From Paenibacillus oleatilyticus (lineage in GTDB: Bacteria > Bacillota > Bacilli > Paenibacillales > NBRC-103111), in contig NZ_JAHNZO010000037.1 in NCBI RefSeq assembly GCF_018998565.1, positions 1-64,000 on the forward strand: a stretch of DNA of 64,000 nucleotides. Direction: 5' to 3'. The stretch's first letter is position 1, and each line of letters starts with the position of its first letter. Below, piece by piece: positions 8,957-19,068 of the stretch. The position numbers and the translations under genes were made by a program. The notes beneath the pieces were generated by a model. The model made no database searches. It saw nothing but the letters and a program-made list of their open reading frames with translations, and was not told the DNA's origin.

Positions 8957-9682
8957 ATGGAAATCGTACGGATGGAAAATGTAGTTAAAAGTTATGGGGA
9001 AGGCAATAATAAGGTGTTTGCCTTAAAAGGGATTAGTCTTTCTATTCAGCAAGGAGAGTTTGTCTCCATCGTAGGTGTTTCCGGCTCTGGAAAAAGTACA
9101 TTACTGCATATTTTAGGAGGGTTGGATCGGCCAAGCTCAGGACAAGTATTCATTGGGGACAATAATATTTATGATTATACAGATGATGAGCTTTCGATAT
9201 TCAGAAGAAGAAAAGTCGGGTTTATATTTCAATTCTTTAATTTGATCCCCGTATTGAATGTTCAGGAAAATATTGCTTTGCCCACATTATTGGATAATGA
9301 ACCGGTAGATACGCCGTATCTGAATGAAATTATTGAAATCCTGGGGCTTCATGAACGTAACAGTCACTTGCCTTCCGAATTATCTGGCGGCCAACAGCAA
9401 CGGGTCTCCATTGGCAGGGCGCTTATAAACCGGCCGCATTTGATTCTGGCCGATGAGCCCACAGGTAATCTGGATACGCGAAATACGAAGGAAGTCATGG
9501 ATTTATTAAGATTAACGGCGAAAAAATACAATCAAACCATTGTATTGATTACGCACGATCTAACGATTGCATCGGCTTCTGACCGAATCATCACGATAGA
9601 AGACGGTAAAATCATTTCCGATCAACGGCAGCTGAGAAAAAGACATAGGCTGGAGGAGAATGATTTTGATCAGCAGCTATAA
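8957..9682 (+). CDS. ABC transporter ATP-binding protein (LolD/MacB/BceA-like)
   Basis: ATPase of 241 residues that would power the FtsX-type permease encoded next. Walker A GVSGSGKST at 40-48, Q-loop IFQFFNLIP, signature LSGGQQQR, Walker B LILADEPTGNLD and the switch histidine in VLITHD are all present. The FFNLIPVLN sequence after the Q-loop is typical of the LolD/MacB class. ATG at 8957 follows AAAGGGCGG; an in-frame ATG at 8918 would add 13 residues and overlap the previous gene. It overlaps the permease gene by 23 bases, which supports one operon. Confidence 0.93.
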   Translation: MEIVRMENVVKSYGEGNNKVFALKGISLSIQQGEFVSIVGVSGSGKSTLLHILGGLDRPSSGQVFIGDNNIYDYTDDELSIFRRRKVGFIFQFFNLIPVLNVQENIALPTLLDNEPVDTPYLNEIIEILGLHERNSHLPSELSGGQQQRVSIGRALINRPHLILADEPTGNLDTRNTKEVMDLLRLTAKKYNQTIVLITHDLTIASASDRIITIEDGKIISDQRQLRKRHRLEENDFDQQL

Positions 9683-11648
9683 ACAATTAAGCAGCAAATA
9701 TTTAAAGGGGAATATCAAACGAACCATTTTGACCTTGGTCGGAATCGTACTCTCCGTAGCGTTAATTTCTACGATCGGCCTGTTTATGAAAGGATCACAA
9801 CTCTCCCAAATTGAGAGCATCAAGAGGTTAAATGGGGTTTCTTTTCATGCCGGTATTTCAAATTACGATGAAGCGATATTAAATAAAATCAGATATAATC
9901 CGCAAATTGCATCGTATGGTTTGATGTCTCAGGGTGACAAAGTTCCGGTTGGAGACATTTCTGTGCAAATGAATTTCGCTGATCATCGCGCCTTGGGGTT
10001 TTTAACCTACAGTCTCAAGGATGGCAAATTACCGGCCAATGATCATGAAGCTGCTGTCGATTCGTGGGCGCTTCCTTATATTAAAAACGATCTTCAGATC
10101 GGCGGATCCTTTGAATTGGATGGAAAAACATATCAACTGGTTGGTTTACTGGATAACCGCGCGTTTACACAGAAAAGTAAAGTAGGCCGGTTATTAACAT
10201 ATAAAGCCGATTTTGCTCTTGGAGAAGGCAGGATATTACTTGAAATAAACCAAAAAGCGAACTTTAACGAGGTTTTAGAGGAAATAAAGTCACTTACTGA
10301 AGACAAAAATATTGTGATCAATGATGAATTGATCAGAGTTTTGAAACCGGAATCGAATCAATCGATTCTGGCCATGCTAGTCATCGTCGTCAGTATTGTG
10401 GTGATCGCGACGGTTGTTGTCATCTACAACGCTTTTCAAATTAGCGTCGTAGAGCGGATGAAGCAGTTCGGCTTGCTCCGAAGCATCGGCGCTACGCGAA
10501 AGCAAATTAGACAAATCGTTATAAGAGAAGCTGCCGTACTGGCTGTTATCGCCATACCGATCGGGATTGTATGCAGCTTATTGGCGCTTGCTGCTCTCCA
10601 ATCCGTTTTCTTGATTTTATTAGAAGATGGTGCACGTGTTTCGTTCTTTCATATCGATTGGCCAATTTTATTGATCAGTTCGATCATTACCCTGATGACC
10701 GTATTAGCGTCAAGTTATTACCCGGCCTTTTTTGCGGGCAGAATATCCCCATTGCTGGCAATCAGCAGCAGGTTATCAATTAAGAAAGAAACAATCAAAA
10801 AACAAAAGAGTACCGTGCTGAGAAAGCCTCTATCTTTTCCCTTAAGCCTTGCCTTGAAAAACGTAAAAAGAAATAAAAATCGTTATACGATTACGATCCT
10901 ATCCATCATTATAAGCGGTGTATTGTTTATTACTTTCTCGTCTTTAATGGATATCGCCTTTGCATCCAAATATGTGAACGATTCATCGACTAAATCGGAT
11001 CTAACAGTGGTGCTGAAACATGATAGTCCTGATTCTTCAGTAGAAAGCCAGCAAATTGGGGAACTATTGAAGTCGATTGAAAATGTATCCGAGGTTTACG
11101 AACAGGACTCCAGTTTTAGAATCACTTTGAAAGATGCCACACAATCTCTCGCGACCGTTGCGGACATCCAGCAGACCGTTGGAACAAATCGGGACATTAC
11201 AATCGTTAATCACCTGGATGAGAATAAAGCTAAGGATGAATCAAAGCTTGTTATTAAAGTGCTTGTATATGGTTTTATTGCGGTCATTTCTTTGATTGGC
11301 AGTCTCAATATCCTCAATACGATTACGATCAGCATCATTATCAGACGAAAAGAACTGGCCGCGTTAAAATCCATCGGCATGTCACAAAGAGATTTGAAAA
11401 AAATGATCATCTATGAAGCGCTGATTTACGGTTTTTCCGGAAGTTTGCAAGGGATCTTTTTCGGTTGTATACTTTCTTATATTATGTATTTGGCTGTTTC
11501 CGGTGTTATGAAGATCCAATGGACGATCCCCTACGAGGCTTGTTTCATAACGTTTGTTTCCGCTTTGTTTATCAGTTACGTATCTGTTCTAGTCCCGCTG
11601 AGAAAAATACAAAAAGATAATCTCATTGATGTTATCAGGGAACAATAA
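9660..11648 (+). CDS. FtsX-family ABC transporter permease with duplicated membrane halves
   Basis: A 662-residue membrane protein. The first transmembrane segment (about 20-45) is followed by an extracellular domain of about 190 residues, then three segments (about 235-360) carrying the FtsX motif ERMKQFGLLRSIGATRKQIR. The second half repeats the plan: a segment near 410-435, a shorter external loop, then segments near 535-650 with RRKELAALKSIGMSQRDLK. This makes about eight helices, unlike the ten-helix BceB type. Such transporters extrude or extract peptides and lipophilic compounds, or act mechanically. The neighbouring two-component genes suggest a response to envelope stress or antimicrobial peptides. 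The substrate is unknown. Confidence 0.92.
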   Translation: MILISSYKQLSSKYLKGNIKRTILTLVGIVLSVALISTIGLFMKGSQLSQIESIKRLNGVSFHAGISNYDEAILNKIRYNPQIASYGLMSQGDKVPVGDISVQMNFADHRALGFLTYSLKDGKLPANDHEAAVDSWALPYIKNDLQIGGSFELDGKTYQLVGLLDNRAFTQKSKVGRLLTYKADFALGEGRILLEINQKANFNEVLEEIKSLTEDKNIVINDELIRVLKPESNQSILAMLVIVVSIVVIATVVVIYNAFQISVVERMKQFGLLRSIGATRKQIRQIVIREAAVLAVIAIPIGIVCSLLALAALQSVFLILLEDGARVSFFHIDWPILLISSIITLMTVLASSYYPAFFAGRISPLLAISSRLSIKKETIKKQKSTVLRKPLSFPLSLALKNVKRNKNRYTITILSIIISGVLFITFSSLMDIAFASKYVNDSSTKSDLTVVLKHDSPDSSVESQQIGELLKSIENVSEVYEQDSSFRITLKDATQSLATVADIQQTVGTNRDITIVNHLDENKAKDESKLVIKVLVYGFIAVISLIGSLNILNTITISIIIRRKELAALKSIGMSQRDLKKMIIYEALIYGFSGSLQGIFFGCILSYIMYLAVSGVMKIQWTIPYEACFITFVSALFISYVSVLVPLRKIQKDNLIDVIREQ

Positions 11649-11734
11649 TACCGAGGGCCTGGCTATTTTATAGTCGGGCTGTTCTGATTTGTTGGTCTAT
11701 GGCTGAAAAGGGATGAGGAAAAGGAGAGACATAC

Positions 11735-12430
11735 TTGAATAAAATATTGCTTGTTGAAGATGATGAGGCTCTTGGTCTAGCCATTGAATTTTCATTGATT
11801 AATGAAGGTTATGAGGTGGTCAGAGTCTCTAGTGTAAAAGAAGCGAAGCAGCAGTTTGATCGTCATACTTTTGATTTATCTATCCTGGATATCGGCCTTC
11901 CGGATGGAAATGGCTATGATTTATGTCTGCATTTCAAAAAACAAAACGATTCGTCCGTTATTTTCTTAACCGCTCTGGATGAAGAAGCAAATGTGGTGAT
12001 GGGATTGGATATCGGCGGGGACGATTATATAACGAAACCTTTTCGAGTCAAGGAACTCATGTCCAGAGTGAAAGTGCAATTGCGGAAACAAGCGCGGCTG
12101 GATACTTCTTCAGCGATCTTAACATCTGAGAACATAAAAATTGATACGAGCCAAGTCAAAGTTTATAAAAATCATGAAAGCATTCCATTAACGAATTTAG
12201 AATATAAGCTTCTTCTAACATTCATGATGAACGCCCACAAAGCATTAAAAAGAGATGAAATCCTGCTAAAAATAACGGTAGGAGAGGATGTTTTTTTTGA
12301 CGAAAACACGTTATCGGTATACATTAAGCGTTTAAGAGACAAAGTTGAAGATGACCCCAAAAATCCGCAGTTTATCGTCACCCAAAGAGGATTGGGTTAT
12401 CGGTGGAATAAGGATGTGAGCAGGGAGTAA
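11735..12430 (+). CDS. OmpR-family response regulator
   Basis: A 231-residue regulator with a receiver domain (phospho-acceptor Asp52 in LSILDIGLPDG, conserved Lys101 in YITKPFR) and a C-terminal winged helix ending in RGLGYRWN. Starts with TTG at 11735 after GGAAAAGGAGAGA. It lies 86 bases downstream of the permease and is followed one base later by its sensor kinase. Its likely targets are the preceding transporter genes. No operator was identified. Confidence 0.93.
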   Translation: MNKILLVEDDEALGLAIEFSLINEGYEVVRVSSVKEAKQQFDRHTFDLSILDIGLPDGNGYDLCLHFKKQNDSSVIFLTALDEEANVVMGLDIGGDDYITKPFRVKELMSRVKVQLRKQARLDTSSAILTSENIKIDTSQVKVYKNHESIPLTNLEYKLLLTFMMNAHKALKRDEILLKITVGEDVFFDENTLSVYIKRLRDKVEDDPKNPQFIVTQRGLGYRWNKDVSRE

Positions 12431-12431
12431 G

Positions 12432-13670
12432 ATGATGAAAATTACCGAATTCAAAGCTTATATGGCGATACTGGCTGTTCTGTTCTCTCTATTTACACTT
12501 TACCAGTTTATTGAACATCAACTGTTTTATAATCAATTAAAGACCGATTCTATTGCAGCCTGGGGCGAAATTACTGCCAGATTGGTTGAACAACATCCCG
12601 AGAATGAAGCGGAAATTATGAAAGTCTTAACAAGCCATTCTTCCGATTCAAGCAAATATCAGGAACAAGGAAGAGAGATCTTTAGACAGTATGGATTGTA
12701 TGAAGATTTGGAGACGGAGCTTTTTCCCCTTTTAAATAACCATATTTTCGGCCATAATCAATCTATTTTGTGGGGATTGATTTGTTTCGGATTGATGTTG
12801 TTTGGAGCAACCTATATGCAATACAAGATGATCTTCAATAAAATTAAACAACTCGCTTCGGCGGCAAAAAAAATAATCGATGGAGATTACTCGGTTGTCA
12901 TAAATGAAAATAAAGAAGGGGATCTCGCCAAACTGGCGGCTTCATTTCGGTCCATGAAAGATATTATTAGAAAAAGCATGCAGGATCTGCTGGAAGAGAA
13001 AGAGTTTCTAGGAAAAATGCTGCAAGATATATCCCACCAATTAAAAACACCGCTTTCAACAATATCCATCTATAATGAAATGATGTTGAATGAAAATTTG
13101 CCCCGCCAGCAGCAAGTTCGACTATTGCAAAATAATGATGTTCAAATCTCCAGAATGAATGTCTTGATTCAAAATTTGTTGAAAATAGCGAAAATCGACG
13201 CCCGAGCCATATCATTCGATAAAGAACCCGTAAATTTGGTGGAGACCATAGAGGAAGTTTTGGAGCGTCTAGCAAGCATGATCAGTGATAATCAGATGTC
13301 GGTTGACTGGGATGCGCCAGAGGAAGTAGTCGTTGTTCACGATAAAATGTGGATGCAAGAAGCTTTGTTGAACCTGCTGAAGAATGCGATCGAGCATTCC
13401 AAACCCGGCGGTAAAATCATGATTCAAGTCAAAGATACACCGATCTATACGGAACTGATGATTCAAGACTTTGGAGAAGGAATTGAAGCCGAGGAGCTGC
13501 CGTATATCTTTGATCGATTCTACAAAGCAAGCGGTTCTAAAAAACATGATTCGGTAGGAATTGGCTTGGCGCTTGCCAAAGCCATTATCGAAGCACATCA
13601 AGCCTTGATTAAAGTTGAGAGTGAGAAATATGCCTATACAAAATTTACGGTTACCTTCATAAAATTTTAA
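12432..13670 (+). CDS. Sensor histidine kinase, partner of the preceding regulator
   Basis: A 412-residue membrane kinase with two transmembrane segments (about 9-28 and 111-129) around an extracellular loop of about 80 residues. A HAMP-like linker follows, then the dimerisation domain with the phosphorylated histidine His202 in DISHQLKTPLSTI. The ATPase domain has an N box (ALLNLLKNAIEHS), a G1 box (DFGEGI) and a final GIGLALAKAI. It has a genuine external loop, so it differs from the intramembrane-sensing BceS kinases usually paired with bacitracin-type transporters. It probably senses its signal directly. Confidence 0.93.
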   Translation: MMKITEFKAYMAILAVLFSLFTLYQFIEHQLFYNQLKTDSIAAWGEITARLVEQHPENEAEIMKVLTSHSSDSSKYQEQGREIFRQYGLYEDLETELFPLLNNHIFGHNQSILWGLICFGLMLFGATYMQYKMIFNKIKQLASAAKKIIDGDYSVVINENKEGDLAKLAASFRSMKDIIRKSMQDLLEEKEFLGKMLQDISHQLKTPLSTISIYNEMMLNENLPRQQQVRLLQNNDVQISRMNVLIQNLLKIAKIDARAISFDKEPVNLVETIEEVLERLASMISDNQMSVDWDAPEEVVVVHDKMWMQEALLNLLKNAIEHSKPGGKIMIQVKDTPIYTELMIQDFGEGIEAEELPYIFDRFYKASGSKKHDSVGIGLALAKAIIEAHQALIKVESEKYAYTKFTVTFIKF

Positions 13671-13724
13671 TTTTCAAACACCAAAAGGACTATAAAACAG
13701 TGCGAAGCCTTGTGAACATTAATT

Positions 13725-13752
13725 GCCGCGTAAATCGCGGCTTTGTTATTTT
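13725..13752 (+). terminator. Intrinsic terminator after the kinase gene
   Basis: GCCGCG pairs with CGCGGC around TAAAT, followed by TTTGTTATTTT. Confidence 0.8.
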
Positions 13753-13832
13753 ATGGGATTCATTGGTACTAATAGAGCAGTCCTAATCATATTCTTATAA
13801 AAGGAAAAAATAGGAAGGAGGGGAACGTTAAG

Positions 13833-15260
13833 TTGATCAAAGTTAAGGTTCGTTTAAGACCCATTGTAAGTAAGATCAATTTACCTACGGTTTTGAAAAC
13901 AACGATACTTCCGGGTGATTCAATTGAAAGCTTATTTATTGTAACACAGGTAGGGGAGATCTTTTACATACGAAACGGAGTTATAAGAACTTTTTTTGAT
14001 ATTCGACCGCGAATCCTAAAATTAGGTCTTTCTAATGGTGGATATGATGAACGGGGATTGCTAGGGCTGGCGTTTCATCCCAAATTCTATTATAACGGTT
14101 TGTTTTATCTGCATTATTCTGTAGCCGGAACCCAAGGTCCGGGAGCTTTTCCGGGTGCTCCTCCTGAATCTTTTAAACCTAACCCTTGCGATGCTAGAAC
14201 CTTAAACCTAAAGTGGACAAATAGAGAAATTCAATACGATCATATTGATACAGTTGAAGAATATATTCTACATTCGAATGGTCAACCTCAAAAAAGGCGG
14301 ACATTACTTCGTATAAGAAGACCATTTTTTAACCATAATGGGGTCAATAGCTTAAACTTTTCACCTGAAACAGGAAATCTTATTTTGACAACCGGAGATG
14401 GTGGATCAGGCTATGACCCGTTTAATTTAAGCCAAGAGGATATGGAAATCGCAGGTAAAATAATCGAAATTGATGTAGGCAAGCATACATTTATCGATAA
14501 TCCGCCCGTAGTTACACGGTTTAATGAGCTACCCGTACCTATTCAGGAAACGCTTACGGTCATTGCCAAAGGAGTTCGCAATATACCAGGCATTTCATTC
14601 CAAAGGTTTTATAATCAGTATATCAAATATGCAGGCAATGTCGGACAGGATCTCGTAGAGTCGATTTTTTCGTTCGTTCATTATAAACCAATACCGGTTA
14701 CTCAGCTTATTCAGGTCTCTTTAATGAAATCTGAACCGGACCACGAAGGCTTTATTAACTTTGGCTGGCGAGGGTGGGAAGGTGCTTTTCCTACTTCGAC
14801 AATAACAGGCTGCTCTGCAAATCCGGCTTTGAATGAGAAAACCATTGCTTATTACGATGAGGCAGTAAAAACTTCAGCGAGGCGTCTTCCGCCTCTAATT
14901 AGTTATTTTCATGAAGATCGCCGAACCGATAAGTTTAGAGCCACTGCACTTACAGGAGTCCAGCCCTATATGGGAAATGAAATCCCGGCTTTAACGGGAA
15001 ACGTTGTGTTTACCGATCTGGCTCGGGGGAAAGAATCTCGACTTCCGGTTCGAGGTGCTTTAGCTTATACCAGGGTAAGAACAGATTGTAAGCTGAATGA
15101 TTTTAGTGTTATTGAAACCGATTATAATTTTGGTTCACAATCAGCTTATTATGTTAGTTTGGGAACGAATCTGAATCAAACCAAACTATATTTAGGGGTT
15201 CATGGCTCTATGAAAGTGACTGATTTTAACCAAGGTACCGTTTTTGAAATTGTTCCGTGA
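13833..15260 (+). CDS. Glucose/sorbosone dehydrogenase-like (HIPL-type) beta-propeller protein
   Basis: A 475-residue protein of the PQQ-dependent sugar dehydrogenase/HHIP-like propeller superfamily. Characteristic segments are ERGLLGLAFHPKFYYNG, LILTTGDGGSGYDPFN and INFGWRGWEGAFP. Family members oxidise aldose sugars or bind ligands without PQQ, and cofactor use here is untested. No signal peptide is visible, which is odd for a family that is mostly exported. Begins with TTG at 13833 after GGAAGGAGGGG. A decayed relative lies just downstream, so this may be one product of an old duplication. Confidence 0.85.
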   Translation: MIKVKVRLRPIVSKINLPTVLKTTILPGDSIESLFIVTQVGEIFYIRNGVIRTFFDIRPRILKLGLSNGGYDERGLLGLAFHPKFYYNGLFYLHYSVAGTQGPGAFPGAPPESFKPNPCDARTLNLKWTNREIQYDHIDTVEEYILHSNGQPQKRRTLLRIRRPFFNHNGVNSLNFSPETGNLILTTGDGGSGYDPFNLSQEDMEIAGKIIEIDVGKHTFIDNPPVVTRFNELPVPIQETLTVIAKGVRNIPGISFQRFYNQYIKYAGNVGQDLVESIFSFVHYKPIPVTQLIQVSLMKSEPDHEGFINFGWRGWEGAFPTSTITGCSANPALNEKTIAYYDEAVKTSARRLPPLISYFHEDRRTDKFRATALTGVQPYMGNEIPALTGNVVFTDLARGKESRLPVRGALAYTRVRTDCKLNDFSVIETDYNFGSQSAYYVSLGTNLNQTKLYLGVHGSMKVTDFNQGTVFEIVP

Positions 15261-15478
15261 TGAATAACGATTAAATTCGGGCTTTTCCCAGCCCATTGAC
15301 ATAAAGGACAACGCCCTGTTCATATTACTTATGAATGTGTGAACGAACTGGGATGAGGGGTGAAGGAGTCCTTTGCAGACGTTCCCTAATAAACTGGTCG
15401 TTCGAGAAGTCATTTGGGAAGAGATTTGCGTAAACCGCATATCCGCATCTGGTGCCCGAGCTTTAAAACCTCATAAAT

Positions 15479-16777
15479 TTGCAAACCAATTTCATCCATA
15501 CGTTAATCGCGTTAGCCACTCCATTTCAGACCGACTTGCCGCCTTTGGCGCCGTTTTTGGAAGGTCCGGTCGATGGCCCGGATTATTGGCTGGATCCCAG
15601 ATACAGACTGGAGCCGGTTATTTCCGGACTCACCTATCCGACAAGCCTGGCGTTTGACGAGAATGGCGAAATGTATGTCGCCGAATCGGGCTATTCTTAC
15701 GGCCCGGCTTATGCTAAAGGTAGAGTGCTGCATATTGATGCAACCGGAAAAGCCCGTGAATTTGCTGCGGGGTTTGAAGGAGCATTAACAGGCATGTCCT
15801 GGTTTAGAGGAGATTTATATCTTATTGAGGGCACTCGGCCCTGACGGAAAAATGTACTTTGCCGTTGGTACCGTGACAAACTCGGGGTCGTAGGCGTAGA
15901 TAATGCCTATTACGGATGGCTGGGTCAAAGACCGGCTTACCATGATGTTCCAGCGCGTGACATCATACTTGCAGGACAAAATTTCCCATCGGATAACCTA
16001 TTAACCAAAACGAATCCGAACGCTAAAGCCATAACCGGAGCATTTCATCCGTTCGGAACGCCAAGCTTCCAGGGGGAAATTATCCGTGGCGAGCTGCTGG
16101 CAAACGGGGTCGTTTATCGCGCGAACCCGGACGGGAGCGGTCTGGAAATCATCGCAGACGGTTTCCGAAATATTTTTGGTCTTGGATTCTCGCCGGAAGG
16201 CAAATTATACGCTACCAACAACGGCCTCGACTTTCGGGGCAGCAGGCCCATCGAAGGAGACTGGGATACGTTTTACGAAATCACTCCCGGTTGGTACGGT
16301 TGGCCCGACTACGCGAGCGGACTCCCGGTCACTTTGCCTTACTTTAAACCGCCGGGGAATCCGCAACCGCAATTCTTGCTCGCAGAACACCCGCCTCTGG
16401 CGGAACAACCGCTCATTCGTTTTAAGCCGCACTCCGCCACGCAAAAGTTTGATTTCAGTATCAACGATTCTTTTGCGCCGAGAGGCGAAGTGTTTTTCGC
16501 TCAATTCGGAAGCGCGCCGCCGATCACCACCGGAGACATCAGGCCAGCCGGTTTTCGGGTCGTCCGTGCCAATCCGTATACCGGTCAAGTTCACGATTTC
16601 ATGATCAATCTCAAACCCGGTAAAGCCGGTGAGGGTCCGGAACGCCCGGTGGCCGTACGTTTCTCGCCCGACGGGCAAAGTCTCTATGTCGTCGATTTCG
16701 GCATTCTTGGCGCCGATGTGGCAACGGCTATTCCATTTTCGGAAACCGGCGCCGTTTGGCGCATTGTAAGAGCATAA
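15479..16777 (+). pseudogene. Decayed glucose/sorbosone dehydrogenase-like gene
   Basis: The frame at 15479-15840 encodes the start of a beta-propeller protein (LEPVISGLTYPTSLAFDENG). It breaks after SWFRGDLYLIEG. A second frame gives LGPDGKMYFAVGTVTNSG, ending at TAG near 15890. A third frame continues from VVGVDNAYYGWLGQRP to the stop at 16777. Compared with the usual propeller layout, roughly 40 residues appear missing between the first two pieces. The gene therefore has an internal deletion and a frameshift. The reading is clean elsewhere, so decay looks recent. Its N-terminal boundary and start are uncertain. Confidence 0.75.
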
Positions 16778-16828
16778 ACTTTTTGCCGGCCTGCCGCTTT
16801 TTCTATCGGGCGAGGAGGGAGCTTCATT

Positions 16829-17707
16829 TTGAATAAATGGAAGGCTTGTCTGGAACTCATTCGTTTCCCGAACTTATTTACAGCAATGGCCGATATTATG
16901 GCGGGCGGATGGATTGCTTATGGCATTTGGCAAAATTTTCACATCGGTGCTCTGCTTTCCTTGATCATTTCAAGCGCTTGTTTATATGCAATGGGCGTAG
17001 CGTTGAACGATTATATGGATCACACTCTCGATAAAATGGAACGTCCCGAAAGGCCGTTGCCTTCCGGGCGCATAAACCGCTCATTTGCGCTAGCGTTCAT
17101 TTGCATATTGGGAATATGCGGACTTGGTATCGCGTTTTTCGTCGGCCGGGCCAGTTTCATGATCGCTTGCGCGTTGGTTGCATGCATCTATCTGTATAAC
17201 GGCTTTCTGAAAAAACATCATCTTTTCGGGCCGGTAACGATGGGGATATGCCGCGGTTTAAATTTGTTGTTGGGCATTAGCATGATCCCTTCGCAATTAT
17301 CGGCCTTTTGGTGGATGTCCCTGGTCCCTTTTATGTATATTGCCATGGTCACGGCTTTGTCCAAGGGAGAAGTAGGGGAGGATCTTTATCCGAAACGTGT
17401 CTGGACGATGAGCGTGACGATTCCCGTTTGTTCGATTGCGGTCCTATTTTTTGGCGGCCGGGAGACGCTTTTCGTAACCCTGATCGCCGTTATCCTTTTC
17501 CTCGTCTGGACGTTTAGAGGGATGTATGCTTCCATCAAACTTCCGAATGCCATACATATTCGTAAAGCGGTGGGAACTTGCATTATCGGCTTGCCTCTTT
17601 TGAATGCCGCAATCGCCACGTCAATTGGGGGGATGGCGGCATGGCTCGCCGTAACGATTTTCATGCTCTTAAGTTATGCTTGGTCCCGTGCATTTTCCGT
17701 TACATAA
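16829..17707 (+). CDS. UbiA-family prenyltransferase, EboC-like
   Basis: A polytopic membrane protein of 292 residues with about eight to nine helices. The first Asp-rich motif is NDYMDHTLD at 60-68, followed by the family signature ERPERPLPSGR (71-81). A second acidic motif is present in KGEVGEDLYPKR. UbiA enzymes transfer an isoprenoid diphosphate to an aromatic or other acceptor. Clustering with a type I phosphodiesterase and a TatD hydrolase matches the ebo set (eboC, eboF, eboB) known from cyanobacteria and other bacteria. Starts with TTG at 16829 after GAGGAGGGA. The next gene begins 14 bases after its stop. The prenyl donor and acceptor are unknown. Confidence 0.85.
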   Translation: MNKWKACLELIRFPNLFTAMADIMAGGWIAYGIWQNFHIGALLSLIISSACLYAMGVALNDYMDHTLDKMERPERPLPSGRINRSFALAFICILGICGLGIAFFVGRASFMIACALVACIYLYNGFLKKHHLFGPVTMGICRGLNLLLGISMIPSQLSAFWWMSLVPFMYIAMVTALSKGEVGEDLYPKRVWTMSVTIPVCSIAVLFFGGRETLFVTLIAVILFLVWTFRGMYASIKLPNAIHIRKAVGTCIIGLPLLNAAIATSIGGMAAWLAVTIFMLLSYAWSRAFSVT

Positions 17708-17720
17708 AGGAGGGAGAGAT

Positions 17721-19049
17721 ATGAAAAAACAACATGTGCTTGTGCTCGACATCGTCAGCTTGTGTCCGGAGCATTTGCAAGATGCGGAGTTGTTACCCAA
17801 TATTCGTCAGCTTCTGGATGAGGGCCATCATATTCAAGTGAATCCCGTTTTTCCGGCGGTGACCGGGACGGTTCAAGCGACCTACATAACAGGAAAACCT
17901 CCCGCGGAACACGGGATTATTTGCAACGGTCTTCCGGACCGGGATTATAAAGAAATTACGATGTGGAATCAAACGATGGTTCCTGTCCAGGGCGAAAAGA
18001 TTTGGGAAACGTTGAAGAAGGCGGACGCAGAGGCGAAGACCGCAATCTTTTTTTGGCAATTTAGCAAATTAAGTTCGGCTGATTATGTCGTAACCCCTGC
18101 GCCAATCCATTTGGAGAATCGTATGATCCAGTGGTACGCATCCAAGCCGAACGGGTTATATTCGCAGCTCCGCGAACAGCTTGGGGATTTTGATTTGCGA
18201 ACGTTCTGGGGACCTCTGGCATCCTTGAAATCCAGCGATTGGATCCTGAAGGCAGCGATTGACGTGTTGGAGAACTATAGACCCAGATTGTCACTCGTTT
18301 ACTTGCCGAACCTCGACTACAATGCGCAAAGATTTGGACCCGATAGCGTACAAGCGAAGCAATCGTTAAAGGAGATTGACGGGCTGATCGGATATATGGT
18401 GGAAGAGCTGAAACGCCGGCGGCTGTATGAAGAGACGAGGATTGTTTTACTGTCGGAGTATGCGTTCAAACCGGTTCGGAGTCCGATTTATATTAACCGA
18501 TTTCTGCGAAAGCTGGGATTTCAGGCTGTTGACAGGGTAGAAGAGATGGAATTTATCAATATGGAGAACTCCAGGGCCTTTGCCCTTGCGGATCACCAGT
18601 TGGCTCATGTCTATATCACGAATTCCGACGATATCCCCGAAGTGAAACGGGCTTTGCAAGAATTGCCGGGCATCGCCGAGGTTTGGGGCGAGGACGAGAA
18701 AAAGCAGCATCGCATCGATCACGAACGGTCCGGCGAATTAATAGCCATAGCGGAGCCCGATAGCTGGTTCGTTTATTATTGGTGGTTAGCGGATGAGCGA
18801 GCGCCTGAATTTGCCCATACCGTAGATATTCACCGAAAGCCCGGTTACGATCCGGTCGAGTTGTTCGTCGATCCGAAAACGTACCGTATTCCTTTACAGC
18901 CGGAGCTGATTCGAGGATCGCATGGATTGCCGGCAAGAGGAGAAAACGATCGAATCTCGATGATTGTAAGCGGTCGGGATATGGATTTGCCGCAAGAACT
19001 GGATGCCACGGAAGTCCACGATCTTCTGTTGCGGCTTTGTTTAAGCTAA
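17721..19049 (+). CDS. Type I phosphodiesterase/nucleotide pyrophosphatase family protein, EboF-like
   Basis: A 442-residue alkaline-phosphatase-superfamily protein. Metal and nucleophile landmarks are Asp10 in VLVLDIVS, the nucleophile-type Thr in FPAVTGTVQAT (about 44-54), GKPPAEHGI (58-66) and YLPNLDYNAQRFG. The late RGSHGLPA supplies a metal-binding histidine. No signal peptide or membrane helix is seen. The ATG at 17721 follows AAGGAGGGAGAG. It lies between the UbiA-like and TatD-like genes, the usual company of EboF. The substrate is not known; a phosphorylated or prenylated intermediate is a reasonable guess only. Confidence 0.82.
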   Translation: MKKQHVLVLDIVSLCPEHLQDAELLPNIRQLLDEGHHIQVNPVFPAVTGTVQATYITGKPPAEHGIICNGLPDRDYKEITMWNQTMVPVQGEKIWETLKKADAEAKTAIFFWQFSKLSSADYVVTPAPIHLENRMIQWYASKPNGLYSQLREQLGDFDLRTFWGPLASLKSSDWILKAAIDVLENYRPRLSLVYLPNLDYNAQRFGPDSVQAKQSLKEIDGLIGYMVEELKRRRLYEETRIVLLSEYAFKPVRSPIYINRFLRKLGFQAVDRVEEMEFINMENSRAFALADHQLAHVYITNSDDIPEVKRALQELPGIAEVWGEDEKKQHRIDHERSGELIAIAEPDSWFVYYWWLADERAPEFAHTVDIHRKPGYDPVELFVDPKTYRIPLQPELIRGSHGLPARGENDRISMIVSGRDMDLPQELDATEVHDLLLRLCLS

Positions 19050-19068
19050 GAGACGAGGAGTGAGGCTG

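Noticed and set aside
16086..16678. Overlapping frames on both strands inside the decayed sugar-dehydrogenase-like gene
   Set aside because: The third frame encodes the family sequence throughout, and the others are shadows.
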